Assembly (NCBI GenBank): GCA_002280565.1
Contig: NCEF01000019.1
Location: 1-64,000, forward strand
Direction: 5' to 3'
DNA length: 64,000 nt
DNA from: Sphingomonas sp. 32-66-10
GTDB lineage: Bacteria > Pseudomonadota > Alphaproteobacteria > Sphingomonadales > Sphingomonadaceae
The notes below the pieces were generated by a model. The model searched no databases. It saw nothing but the letters and a program-made list of their open reading frames with translations, and was not told the origin of the DNA. The position numbers and the translations under genes are program-made. Shown here one piece after another: positions 30,027 to 38,227 of the stretch. Positions within the stretch are counted from its first letter, which is position 1. Every line of letters starts with the position of its first letter.

Positions 30027-30442
30027 TTGTTGCCATGGACCACGCCGGGCGACGCCAACGACTCGATCACGATCAACGCCGATCCCGGTGCGGCGCTGGG
30101 CTGGCAGCACGAAAAGCTGTTTCTCGCGCAGCTTGTCCCCGTCGCCACGGCGGCCGAAACGGTGGTGGCGTGGCCCAACGGCTATTTCGTTGGCGATCTA
30201 AACCCGATGCAGAATCTGGCATTGGCGCGGCATCTGGAAACCGGTTCGCCCTCCGGCTTTGCGCCATCGGCGCGGGTCGCCTTGCCTTTGTTTCCGATAC
30301 CCCACTCGATGCCGGGACCGCCGCTCAGGCGGCCGCAGACATCGTCAGTCTCTATGCCGATGCGCCATCCAACGCCGCCGACCGCTTCGCCGCGTGGCTC
30401 AGCACCCATGACACGTTGCTGATCCGCTACACCGAAAGCTGA
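30027..30442 (+). pseudogene. Hypothetical protein gene with apparent frameshift
   Basis: One frame encodes DPGAALGWQHEKLFLAQLVP to NPMQNLALARHLETG (to about 30245). The next frame continues smoothly with FALRLCAIGAGRLAFVSDTP to HDTLLIRYTES at 30442. Joining them needs one extra base near CCGGTTC (30241-30247). The joined protein would have about 135 residues, soluble, with no known domain. Even then the start is poor (TTG at 30027), so a second small error is possible. It is divergent from erpA. Confidence 0.5.
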
Positions 30443-30456
30443 TCACAAACGGAAAA

Positions 30457-30484
30457 GGGCCGCCCGGTTCTCCCGGTGCGGCCC
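30457..30484. terminator. Hairpin terminator between converging genes
   Basis: The stem GGGCCGC/GCGGCCC (30457-30463 with 30478-30484) encloses an inner CCGG/CCGG pair. It is located just after the preceding plus-strand gene and before the 3' end of the M23 peptidase gene. Confidence 0.5.
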
Positions 30485-30512
30485 CCGTCCCTCTCCTGTT
30501 ATCTCGTCTGGA

Positions 30513-31688
30513 TCAGTTGCCGCCGACGGCGGTCAGCTGCAGTCGCGCAGCGCTCTGCTGAACCTGTTCGATCACGCTGGTGTTCTGCATGAACGGCATC
30601 GGGTTCAGCGCCTTGCCATCGACGCGCACTTCATAGTGAAGGTGGCTGCCGGTGGAACGGCCGGTCGACCCCATCAGGCCGATCAGCTGGCCGCGACGCA
30701 CGCGGCTGTTCGGCGCAACCAGAATTTTGGACAGGTGGCCATAGCGGGTCTCGATGCCCTTGCCATGGTTGATGGTGATCAGGTTGCCGTAGCCGCCGAA
30801 GCGACCGGTGCGGCCCGTCACGCCATCGGCGGTGGCATAGATCGGCGTGCCGACCGGGCCAGGAATGTCGATGCCGGCATGCATCGCCGCCGTGCCGTGG
30901 AACGGATCGGAGCGGACGCCGAAGCTGCTGGTCAGGCGCATATTCTCGACCGGCTGGAGCGACGGGATGGCGATCACCGACTGTTCGAGCACGTCGAGCT
31001 TCTGCCACGTCTGGAACAGCGACCGGAACTGCGCATCCGCGCTCGCCTCGCCCGCCGCTGCTGCACCCTCAGGCGCCGCCTCATAGGGGCCGCCCATACC
31101 GCCAGCGACGAAGCGCTCGGGCTGAATGCCCATCTTGCGCAGCTGCTGCTGGGTCAGGTGGAGGCGGATTTGCGCGGTGCGCTGCGCCTTGGCGGCCAGC
31201 TTGGCCTGCCGCGCTTCGACCTGACGGAGCGGGGCGAGCACTTCACGGGCCATCGCGCTGTCGGCGTCGACCGAAACATTCTCGATCGGCATGCCGACGT
31301 CGGCGGGCGAACCCTTGCCGCTCAGCACGCCAGCGATGATCTTCTGGCGCTGCTCGACGCGCGCGGCATGAACCTTGGCGGCTTCCTTGATGGCGGCGAC
31401 GTCGGCCTCGAGCCGGTTCATCTCGGCGCGCATCTTTTCCATCCGCGCTTCGGGGGTCGCGGCGGTGCCGGCGACGCCGGTCGCCATGATCGCGCCAAAC
31501 GCGGCTTGCGAGACACCATAGGCGGAGAAGGTGACCGTGATCGCGGCGACACCGGCGAGGATCGCCTGGGTCCGACCGGCGACGCTGAACCGCTTGAGGT
31601 CGCGACCGTCATGAAAGATGAAATCACGGGTCGTGAAGAGATCGCGGAACCGCGATACCAAATTCGCGTTGAGTGTAGTGCTGACCAT
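30513..31688 (-). CDS. M23 family metallopeptidase (cell wall endopeptidase)
   Basis: The 391-residue product has one TM helix (about 43-63), a coiled coil (about 80-190, rich in Glu/Lys/Arg) and a C-terminal LytM domain with zinc ligands in HAGIDIPGPVG (H-x3-D) and SHLHYEVRVDG (H-x-H). These intact ligands suggest an active glycyl/D,D-type endopeptidase acting on periplasmic peptidoglycan, tethered to the inner membrane. The start was chosen at MVSTTLNANL. A further upstream in-frame start adds only 10 residues. A GANTC site overlaps the start region (31689-31693). Confidence 0.88.
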   Translation of the reverse strand: MVSTTLNANLVSRFRDLFTTRDFIFHDGRDLKRFSVAGRTQAILAGVAAITVTFSAYGVSQAAFGAIMATGVAGTAATPEARMEKMRAEMNRLEADVAAIKEAAKVHAARVEQRQKIIAGVLSGKGSPADVGMPIENVSVDADSAMAREVLAPLRQVEARQAKLAAKAQRTAQIRLHLTQQQLRKMGIQPERFVAGGMGGPYEAAPEGAAAAGEASADAQFRSLFQTWQKLDVLEQSVIAIPSLQPVENMRLTSSFGVRSDPFHGTAAMHAGIDIPGPVGTPIYATADGVTGRTGRFGGYGNLITINHGKGIETRYGHLSKILVAPNSRVRRGQLIGLMGSTGRSTGSHLHYEVRVDGKALNPMPFMQNTSVIEQVQQSAARLQLTAVGGN

Positions 31689-31786
31689 GAGTCCCCGGCA
31701 ACCACAGACACGCGCCAATTCACCGGCACACGCCTTCGTTAAGCAATCACGTCCGGAAGCAGCCCCTCCGCATCCGACGCATTGGG

Positions 31787-32649
31787 TTAGAGACTGATCG
31801 GGCCGGATACGGCAAGGCTTTCGTAATAGTCGCGCGTTAGACCGGCTGTCTCGCGCGCCGAGTCGTTGAACGGAGGCTTAACCGTTCCGCGAAAATAACG
31901 ATTCAACAGTGCGCGCCATTCCGCCCGCGAATCGATTCGCCGCGCCGCACAGAGTGATTCGAACCACCGCGTCCCTGCGCGGACATGCACGATCTCGTCC
32001 CGGAAAATCCGTCCCAGGATTGCGGCGGTAGCGTGGTCGCCGACCGCTTCGAACCGCTCGATGGTCGCGGGTGTCACATCCAGCCCGCGCGCCTCCAGCA
32101 CCATCGGCACCACCGCCAGCCGCGCGGCCGCGTCGCCCGCAGTCGCCACCGCCGCCTCCCACAGGCCGGCATGGGCGGGCATCGCGCCATAATGGCTGCC
32201 CAGCTGTTTGAGCCGCCGATCGAGCAGGGCAAAGTGCATCGCCTCATCCGCGCCGACCTTCATCCAGTCATCGGTGAAAGCGCGCGGAAACTGCCCGCCG
32301 AACCGTCCGATCAGGTCGAACGCCAGGTCGATCGCAACGAATTCGATATGTGCCAGCGCATGGATCAGCGCCACGCGCCCCCGCTCCGACCCGCCCTTGC
32401 CGCGCTTGGGCATGCGGTTAGGCGGCAACAGCTCCGGCGTCGCCGGACGCGCGGGTTCCTCCGGCATCGCCACGTCGAACGCGAAGTCGAGCCGCCCGAG
32501 CCGCCAGTCGCGCGCGGCCTGTCGTGCCGCCGCGACCTTTGCCAGCGGATCGCGGCGGCGAGCACCGCCCGCGCCGCCTTGGCTACGCTTGGCTTTGTGT
32601 TCATCTCCGCTGAACCGGCGCCGTCGCTCTGAAAAGAGCGCTTGTTCAC
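31787..32649 (-). pseudogene. DUF455 family protein, disrupted by an apparent single-base frameshift
   Basis: The C-terminal 228 residues (from AMPEEPARP) form a typical DUF455 ferritin-like protein with helices containing E-x-x-H patterns (ALAHIEFVAIDLA, GADEAMHFALL, RDEIVHV). Upstream, the family sequence DPLAKVAAARQAARDWRLGRL is in the same frame. The preceding SVAKAARAVLAA lies in the neighbouring frame, which opens with a GTG at 32649 overlapping the bcp stop (GTGA). A missing base near 32550-32560 would join them. If translated only from the internal ATG at 32473, the protein would lack its N-terminus. Confidence 0.7.
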
Positions 32650-33122
32650 GCCGAACCCAGCTCCTTCACGGCCTCCAGCACTTCGATCACATGGCCGGGC
32701 ACGCGCACCTTGCGCCATGCCCGCACCAGCGCGCCATCGGCGTCGAACAGGAAGGTCGACCGGTCGATCCCCATATATTTCTTGCCGTACATCGATTTCT
32801 CGACCCACGATCCGAACGCCTCCAGCGCCTTGCCATCGGGGTCTGTGGCCAGCGGGACGGTCAGGTCATATTTGGTGACGAACTTCTGGTGCTTGATCGT
32901 GTTATCGCGCGAAACGCCGAGCAGCCGCACGCCCAGTGCATCGAACTGGCTTCTAAACGCGCTGAAATCCTGCGCTTCGCGGGTGCAGCCAGCGGTGTCA
33001 TCCTTGGGGTAGAAATAAAGCACCAGTGGCGCCCCGATCATCCCGTCCAGCCGAAAGCCGTTGCCGTCGAGACCGATCAGCTCGACCGCCGGAATCGTGT
33101 CACCTTCCTCAATCCGCATCAT
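32646..33122 (-). CDS. bcp: Thioredoxin-dependent peroxiredoxin (Bcp/PrxQ)
   Basis: The 158-residue AhpC/TSA-fold peroxiredoxin has peroxidatic Cys in DDTAGCTREAQDF and FYPKDDT upstream. The position of the resolving Cys found five residues later in many PrxQ enzymes holds Gln (CTREAQ), so it is likely a 1-Cys type or uses another cysteine. It reduces hydroperoxides. The start (ATGATG) follows the glnE stop by 8 nt with GGGAG, so it is co-transcribed with glnE and the DUF455 gene. Confidence 0.88.
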   Translation of the reverse strand: MMRIEEGDTIPAVELIGLDGNGFRLDGMIGAPLVLYFYPKDDTAGCTREAQDFSAFRSQFDALGVRLLGVSRDNTIKHQKFVTKYDLTVPLATDPDGKALEAFGSWVEKSMYGKKYMGIDRSTFLFDADGALVRAWRKVRVPGHVIEVLEAVKELGSA

Positions 33123-33130
33123 CCGCTCCC

Positions 33131-35806
33131 TTACCCCTGCGCCGCCATGGCCCAAGCCCCGGCGACCTCCTGCCGATGCCGGTCGAGCGACGCAACCACA
33201 TCATTCCATTCCGCCGCGCCGACCGCATGCGCCACCATCGCCCGCGTCGCCTCGCCCGGAGGCTGCGCATCGGGCGCCACCAGCCGCATCGTCACCAGCA
33301 AGCGCGTGAGAAAGTCATGCGCTGGACCGATCCTGGGCGACAGCAGCCCTGCGGCGGACAATGCATCCGCGGCTTCCCGCAGTCCCGGCGTGAACGCCGT
33401 GCGGTGCACCAGCTGAAGCGTGTGGACCGCAAATTCCAGGTCGACCAGACCGCCAGGCAACAGCTTGGCGTCGAGCGGCCCCTGTGGCGGCTTGTGCGCC
33501 GCCATGTCGGCGCGCATTTTCGCCGCCTCAGCCGCAATGTTCCGCTCTGGCCGATTACCCGCAAGCACGTCGGCGATCACCCCCGCCACCGCGTCGCGCC
33601 CAGCTGTCGACCCGAACACCGTGCGCGCACGGGTCAGCGCCATATGCTCCCAGGTCCACGCCTCCTCACGCTGGTAGCGGGCAAAGCCGTCGAGCGAGAC
33701 CACCACCGGCCCCTGCGCGCCCGACGGACGCAGCCGCGTATCGACCTCGTACAGCGCCCCCGCCGCCGTCGCGACCGACAGTGCCGCAATCACGCGCTGG
33801 GCGAGGCGGTTATAATAGGTCACCGCGCCCAGCGGCTTTTCGCCATTGGATTCGGCGAGGTGATCGCCAGTGAACAGGAAGATGAGGTCAAGGTCGCTGG
33901 CATGGGTCAGCGCCCCGCCGCCGAACCGCCCGAGCGCCAGAATCACCAGCTCGCTGTCCGGCACCCGCCCATGCCGCACCGCAAATTCGGCGACGGTCGC
34001 TTCGGCCAGCACCGCCAGCGCCGCCTCCGCCACCCGCGCATAGCCGGCCGAGACATCGAGCGGATCGCTCGCCCCCGCCACGATTTGCGCGCCCAGCGCA
34101 AAGCGCTTCTCGCCCACGATCTGACGGACATGGTCGAGCAGTCGCTGATAATCGTCCCCAGCCTCGCGCCGCGCCATGTCCCGCGCCAGCTCCGCCACCG
34201 ACCCGACCGGTGCCAACGCGCTCGCATCGATCAGCCCGTCGAGTAGCTCGACCCGCCGCGCCAGCGCATCCGCCAGTGTCGGCGCATGGCTGAGGATCGT
34301 CGCGAGCAATTGCGCCAGCGTCGGCCGCGCCTCGAGCAAATGGAACAGGTTGAGCGCGGTCGGTAATCGCGACAGGATCGTGTCGAGCCGCGCCAGCGCC
34401 GCTCCCGGATCGGGCGACTGGCCGATGGCTGCGATCAACGGCGGCAGCGCCGCCTCCATCGCCGCCTGCGCCGGGGCACTGCGCAATGCGCCATAACGCC
34501 CGCTGCGCCACCCCTCGATCAGTCGGGTCGCGCTTGCGGGATCGGCAAATCCGGCTTCGGCAAGCCCCGTTTCGGCCACGACTGCACCGGGCGTGCCGCG
34601 TCCGCCATCGTCGCTGTCGAGCGCGTCGTAAATCTGTCCCACCGCCTCGACATGCGGACGCAACAGATCGAGCAGGTCGTCGCCGCGGTCGAGCCCGTGC
34701 AGCCGGGCGACGGCATCCAGCGCTTCGCCATGCGGCAGGGCATGGGTCTGGCGGTCGTCGATCATCTGCACGCGATGCTCGATCGTGCGGAACAGGATAT
34801 AGGCGTCGCTTAGCTGCGCGGACGCCTCCGCATCGATCCGCCCCGCCGCCGCCAGCGCGGCAAGCGCATCCAGCGTCGCGGGTGCCCGCAGCGCCGGATC
34901 GCGCCCGCCATGAATCAGCTGGTGGATCTGCGCGAAAAACTCGACCTCGCGAATGCCGCCGCGCCCGCGCTTGAGGTCGAACCCCGGCCCAAATGCCTGG
35001 CCCTGCGCATGGTGATCGCGAATGCGGCGCGAAATGCCGCGGATCTCGCGGATCGTGCCGTAATCGAGTGCGCGCCGCCACACGAACGGACGGATCGTAT
35101 CGAGAAACCCTTGCCCCAGCGTGCAATCCCCAGCCGCCGCGCGGGCGCGGATGAATGCGGCGCGCTCCCACGGCAGCGCCTGCGATTCATAATAGCTGAT
35201 TGCCGCCACGGCCGGGAGCACGATCGGCGTTACCTCGGGCGACGGCCGCAGCCGCAGGTCGATGCGCAGCACATAGCCATCGGCATCGCGCGCCTGCAGA
35301 ATTTCGACCACGCGTCGCCCGATCCGCACCGCCGACTCCTCCACCGCGTCGCGCTCGCGATGCGGCAATGTCGCGGGATCGAAGATCAGGATCGGGTCGA
35401 TGTCGGAGGAGTAATTGAGCTCATGGCTGCCCTGTTTGCCCAGCGCAATCGCCGCCAGCCCGCGCGGTTCCGCTCCCGGCACGCGCTCGACAATGGCTCC
35501 GCCGATCGCGGCGTCCAGCGCATAGTCCGCAAAATCCGACAGCGCGCGCGTGACCGTGACGAAATCGCGCTGCCCCGAAAGATCGCCGATCGCCGCCGCC
35601 AGCGCCAGCCGCCGCCGCTCGATCCGCAATCGGCGAGACAGCGGCATGGCCGGATCGTCGATCCGCGCGGCACCAATGGGATCGCGGACCGCATTCGCAA
35701 TGTCGGCGATCAGTGCATGCTCACGCTCGATCAGGTGGGCCAGGAACGGTGCATTTCGCGACGCGCGTTCGATCGCGTCGCTGATCGCAGTATCGGCTTC
35801 AGCCAT
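33131..35806 (-). CDS. glnE: Bifunctional glutamine synthetase adenylyltransferase/deadenylase
   Basis: The 891-residue product has duplicated nucleotidyltransferase domains: N-terminal deadenylase with LGKQGSHELNYSSDID and C-terminal adenylylase with LGRFGGGALTHASDLDLIF, the acidic D-x-D metal ligands intact in both. Helical domains with GlnE-specific stretches (RGRGGIREVEFFAQIHQL, LLPGGLVDLEFAVHTLQL) join them. GlnE adjusts glutamine synthetase activity in response to PII state and glutamine. Its length is close to the usual 890-950. It leads a probable operon with bcp and the DUF455 gene. Confidence 0.95.
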   Translation of the reverse strand: MAEADTAISDAIERASRNAPFLAHLIEREHALIADIANAVRDPIGAARIDDPAMPLSRRLRIERRRLALAAAIGDLSGQRDFVTVTRALSDFADYALDAAIGGAIVERVPGAEPRGLAAIALGKQGSHELNYSSDIDPILIFDPATLPHRERDAVEESAVRIGRRVVEILQARDADGYVLRIDLRLRPSPEVTPIVLPAVAAISYYESQALPWERAAFIRARAAAGDCTLGQGFLDTIRPFVWRRALDYGTIREIRGISRRIRDHHAQGQAFGPGFDLKRGRGGIREVEFFAQIHQLIHGGRDPALRAPATLDALAALAAAGRIDAEASAQLSDAYILFRTIEHRVQMIDDRQTHALPHGEALDAVARLHGLDRGDDLLDLLRPHVEAVGQIYDALDSDDGGRGTPGAVVAETGLAEAGFADPASATRLIEGWRSGRYGALRSAPAQAAMEAALPPLIAAIGQSPDPGAALARLDTILSRLPTALNLFHLLEARPTLAQLLATILSHAPTLADALARRVELLDGLIDASALAPVGSVAELARDMARREAGDDYQRLLDHVRQIVGEKRFALGAQIVAGASDPLDVSAGYARVAEAALAVLAEATVAEFAVRHGRVPDSELVILALGRFGGGALTHASDLDLIFLFTGDHLAESNGEKPLGAVTYYNRLAQRVIAALSVATAAGALYEVDTRLRPSGAQGPVVVSLDGFARYQREEAWTWEHMALTRARTVFGSTAGRDAVAGVIADVLAGNRPERNIAAEAAKMRADMAAHKPPQGPLDAKLLPGGLVDLEFAVHTLQLVHRTAFTPGLREAADALSAAGLLSPRIGPAHDFLTRLLVTMRLVAPDAQPPGEATRAMVAHAVGAAEWNDVVASLDRHRQEVAGAWAMAAQG

Positions 35807-35886
35807 CCAATTATCGTTTCGGCTGGCGATCAGACAGTTTCTGATCTGTCAAGCAACAAAATGCAAAAAGAGACGTTCTGTATCGC

Positions 35887-36087
35887 ATGGGTTTCAAAGC
35901 ACCTCGATCGCCCGCTGGGCAACGCGATAGCGGCTATTGGGTGGAAGCGCCACGGGCGACCGACCCGATTGGCTTCGCGCTACGCGAAACCTATGGCGAT
36001 GATCGCGACTTGCCGTCGGACATGCAGGAATTGCTGAGCCAGTTGAGCACGGTAAAAAATGCCGCAGGGCGCAGCAGTCACGGCTGA
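35887..36087 (+). CDS. NepR-like protein (second anti-sigma candidate)
   Basis: The 66-residue product contains IGFALRETYGDDRDLPSDM followed by QELLSQLSTV. This lines up with the NepR encoded at 38025 (IGDALRRVYQDAAGEDIPDD, then LLDLLRKLD): same A-L-R-x-x-Y, P-x-D and L-L-x-x-L spacing, two residues shorter in the loop. NepR proteins bind EcfG sigma factors until phospho-PhyR displaces them. It converges on ecfG, 17 nt from its stop. No EcfG promoter was seen upstream and the RBS is weak. Family membership is by eye. Confidence 0.6.
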   Translation: MGFKAPRSPAGQRDSGYWVEAPRATDPIGFALRETYGDDRDLPSDMQELLSQLSTVKNAAGRSSHG

Positions 36088-36104
36088 CCGGCCCCGCAGC
36101 GGCC

Positions 36105-36719
36105 TCATTCCCGACTGAGTTCGTCGACCTCATCCATGATGGTATCGAGTGCGCTGCGCCCGTCCGTGACGCTGTCCGCCCGCGAGGGAAGATCGCCGCC
36201 GCTCATCAACGCCTCCAGCGCAACGCGACCACGCGCGACGCGGCTCTTGATCGTTCCGACTGCCACACCGCAAATTTCGGCGGCTTCCTCATAGGCAAAG
36301 CCGCCGGCACCAACCAGGATCAGCGCCTCACGCTGCGGCTGAGGAAGATGCAGCAGTGCGCGCTGCATATCGGCCAGCTCGACATGGCGGTCCTGGCTGG
36401 CCGGTGCCGCCAGAATGCGGTCGGCAACCAGATCGTCCCATTCGCCCTTGAAGCGCGCGCGTCGCATCTGGCTCAGATACAGGTTGCGCAGGATGATGAA
36501 GGTCCATGCACGCATATTCGTTCCAGCCTGAAACCGCTGGCGCGCAGCCCACGCCTTCATCAGCGTTTCCTGAACCAGGTCATCGGCGAGATCGCGGCTT
36601 CCCGACAACGAACGGCCGAACGCGCGCAGATGCGGGATCACGACCGCGAGCTGTTTCTTGAACTCGGGGTCAGAGAGCGCAACATGCTCCACTGGCGCGT
36701 ATTCGTCGGTGTCGCTCAT
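36105..36719 (-). CDS. ecfG: ECF sigma factor EcfG (general stress response)
   Basis: The 204-residue ECF sigma factor has region 2 (LADDLVQETLMKAWAARQRF, AWTFIILRNLYLSQMRRAR) and region 4 (LPQPQREALILVGAGGFAYEEAAEICGV, GTIKSRVARGR). In this locus it should be EcfG, which directs the alphaproteobacterial general stress regulon at GGAAC-N16/17-CGTT type promoters. It is held by NepR and freed through PhyR. The start was set at MSDTDEY. The small membrane protein gene and phyR lie upstream on the same strand. Confidence 0.9.
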   Translation of the reverse strand: MSDTDEYAPVEHVALSDPEFKKQLAVVIPHLRAFGRSLSGSRDLADDLVQETLMKAWAARQRFQAGTNMRAWTFIILRNLYLSQMRRARFKGEWDDLVADRILAAPASQDRHVELADMQRALLHLPQPQREALILVGAGGFAYEEAAEICGVAVGTIKSRVARGRVALEALMSGGDLPSRADSVTDGRSALDTIMDEVDELSRE

Positions 36720-36798
36720 TAGAATCCGTTCGTCTTGCGCAGCATAGTGCCGCACCGCAGGAGATTGGCACGCCGTGCGCACCGACCACGCCGATGCA

Positions 36799-36936
36799 TC
36801 AGATCAGCAGGAAAACCGCAAAGATCACAATGATCAACGTCAGCGAGATTGCCAGGATATACCGCGTCATGTGCGGGGTCGCCCCGGCACGCACGCGATC
36901 GGTCTCGATATGAAGGGGGTCGTTTTGATCAGCCAT
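36799..36936 (-). CDS. Small single-pass membrane protein in the stress locus
   Basis: A 45-residue frame between phyR and ecfG begins MADQNDPLHIETDRVRAGAT and ends in one hydrophobic helix (YILAISLTLIIVIFAVFLLI). It lies 49 nt after phyR and 79 nt before ecfG, on the same strand. Topology should be N-in, with an acidic/basic cytoplasmic head. The family is unknown to me. Coding is supported by sense of the helix and position only. Confidence 0.55.
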   Translation of the reverse strand: MADQNDPLHIETDRVRAGATPHMTRYILAISLTLIIVIFAVFLLI

Positions 36937-36985
36937 GACCGCACAACCCCCCAGAACCGTTTTAGGTCCGTAAGAAATGGAACTT

Positions 36986-37792
36986 TCAGGTCGCCGGGAC
37001 GGTCGCCTGATCGAAAAACAGCGCCTGGCTGATCGCCGCCTTGACCGTCGAACGCTGGAACGGCTTGGTGATCAGGAAGGTCGGTTCGGGCCGTTCACCG
37101 GTCAGCAGCCGCTCGGGGAACGCGGTGATGAAGATCACCGGGACATCGAACTGCGCCAGGATATCCTTCACCGCGTCGATGCCCGAACTGTCGTCCGCCA
37201 GCTGGATATCGGCCAGCACCAGCCCAGGGCGATCCTCCATCGCCAGCGCGACCGCTTCGTCACGGGTGACCGCCACGCCGGTCACATCATGCCCCTGATC
37301 GCGCACGATGGTTTCCAGATCCATCGCGATCAGCGGCTCATCCTCGATGATCAGCACGCGCGCGCGGGTCTGGCGTTCGATTTCGGACAGGGCATGCGAC
37401 ACCAGGTCCTCGACTGCGTCTGCCGATTCATCCAGCAGATAGGCCGCGTCCTCGCTGGTGAAGCCTTCCATCGCCGTCAGCAGCAGCGCCTGACGCGACC
37501 GCGGCGCAAGCCGCGCGAGCCGGGCACGGGCAATCGCCTCATTCTCGGTTGGATTGCCGACATCGCCGGGATCGCGGTCAGCGTCGAGGTGGGTCGAACC
37601 CCAGATCGCCTGAAAGGTGCGATACAGCCCCAGCCGCGGATCGACACCGCGCGGAAACTCCTCTGGTGCCGCAACGATGGCCTCGAGCGTGGCACGCACA
37701 TAACGGTCGCCCTCGGTCTGGCTGCCGGTGAGCGCGCGGCCATAGCGGCGCAGAAAAGGCAGGTGAGGCGCGAGCTGCTGTCCTAACGACAT
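36986..37792 (-). CDS. phyR: Anti-anti-sigma response regulator PhyR
   Basis: The 268-residue product joins an N-terminal sigma-factor-like domain (about 1-135, mimic of EcfG regions 2 and 4) to a C-terminal receiver. The receiver has Asp195 as phosphoacceptor (LVLADIQLAD), the acidic pair in LIIEDEPLIAMD and Lys243 (LITKPF). Phosphorylated PhyR binds NepR and so releases EcfG. It is divergent from nepR. The start was chosen at MSLGQQLAPHLPFLRRYGR, with AAGGAG 11 bases upstream. No EcfG-type promoter was found upstream on this strand. Confidence 0.95.
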   Translation of the reverse strand: MSLGQQLAPHLPFLRRYGRALTGSQTEGDRYVRATLEAIVAAPEEFPRGVDPRLGLYRTFQAIWGSTHLDADRDPGDVGNPTENEAIARARLARLAPRSRQALLLTAMEGFTSEDAAYLLDESADAVEDLVSHALSEIERQTRARVLIIEDEPLIAMDLETIVRDQGHDVTGVAVTRDEAVALAMEDRPGLVLADIQLADDSSGIDAVKDILAQFDVPVIFITAFPERLLTGERPEPTFLITKPFQRSTVKAAISQALFFDQATVPAT

Positions 37793-37901
37793 GGGAACAT
37801 ATTCTCCTTCGGCGATACCCGCTGTTTGGCTAGGGTATCGGTGCATTACAAGGCGTATGCTGATCCAAAGGAAGCCCCTCCCCGGATTTCGCATCGCCTG
37901 T

Positions 37902-37926
37902 GGAACAAACGAGCTTGGGATTGGTT
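37902..37926 (+). promoter_or_regulatory. Candidate EcfG-dependent promoter of nepR
   Basis: GGAAC (37902-37906), a 16-nt spacer and GGTT (37923-37926) give a match one base off the EcfG consensus GGAAC-N16/17-CGTT. It lies about 100 nt upstream of the nepR start, on the correct strand. This would give the usual feedback of EcfG on its own anti-sigma factor. Confidence 0.5.
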
Positions 37927-38024
37927 TCATCCCCGCTGTTCGATCCTGTGTCGTGTGGCCGATGGCTTGCAGCCGTCGCAAATTTTGTGCATCCGCCCGT
38001 ATCCCGGGCAATCAGGGGGACGAG

Positions 38025-38210
38025 GTGTTTCCGGCCGACGACAAAAACAAGGCTACGCCGTCAAACGGCGCGGACCAGCCGCCGCCAAAGAGCGGCGCGG
38101 CGCCGCAGTCCGATCGCAATATCGGCGATGCGCTGCGGCGCGTTTATCAGGATGCCGCGGGTGAGGATATTCCCGACGACCTGCTCGACTTGCTACGCAA
38201 GCTCGACTGA
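38025..38210 (+). CDS. nepR: Anti-sigma factor NepR
   Basis: The product has about 61 residues. The disordered N-terminal half is followed by the NepR core IGDALRRVYQDAAGEDIPDD and LLDLLRKLD (two helices that clamp EcfG). NepR sequesters EcfG in unstressed cells. The start is taken as GTG with GGGGGACGAG before it. An in-frame ATG 18 codons upstream is possible. Divergent from phyR and 17 nt before the phyP-like kinase gene. Confidence 0.85.
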   Translation: MFPADDKNKATPSNGADQPPPKSGAAPQSDRNIGDALRRVYQDAAGEDIPDDLLDLLRKLD

Positions 38211-38227
38211 ACTGCGCGTGCACGGCG

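Noticed and set aside
37793-37900. An EcfG-type promoter for phyR on the minus strand
   Set aside because: No GGAAC with a suitably spaced GTT box was found on that strand.
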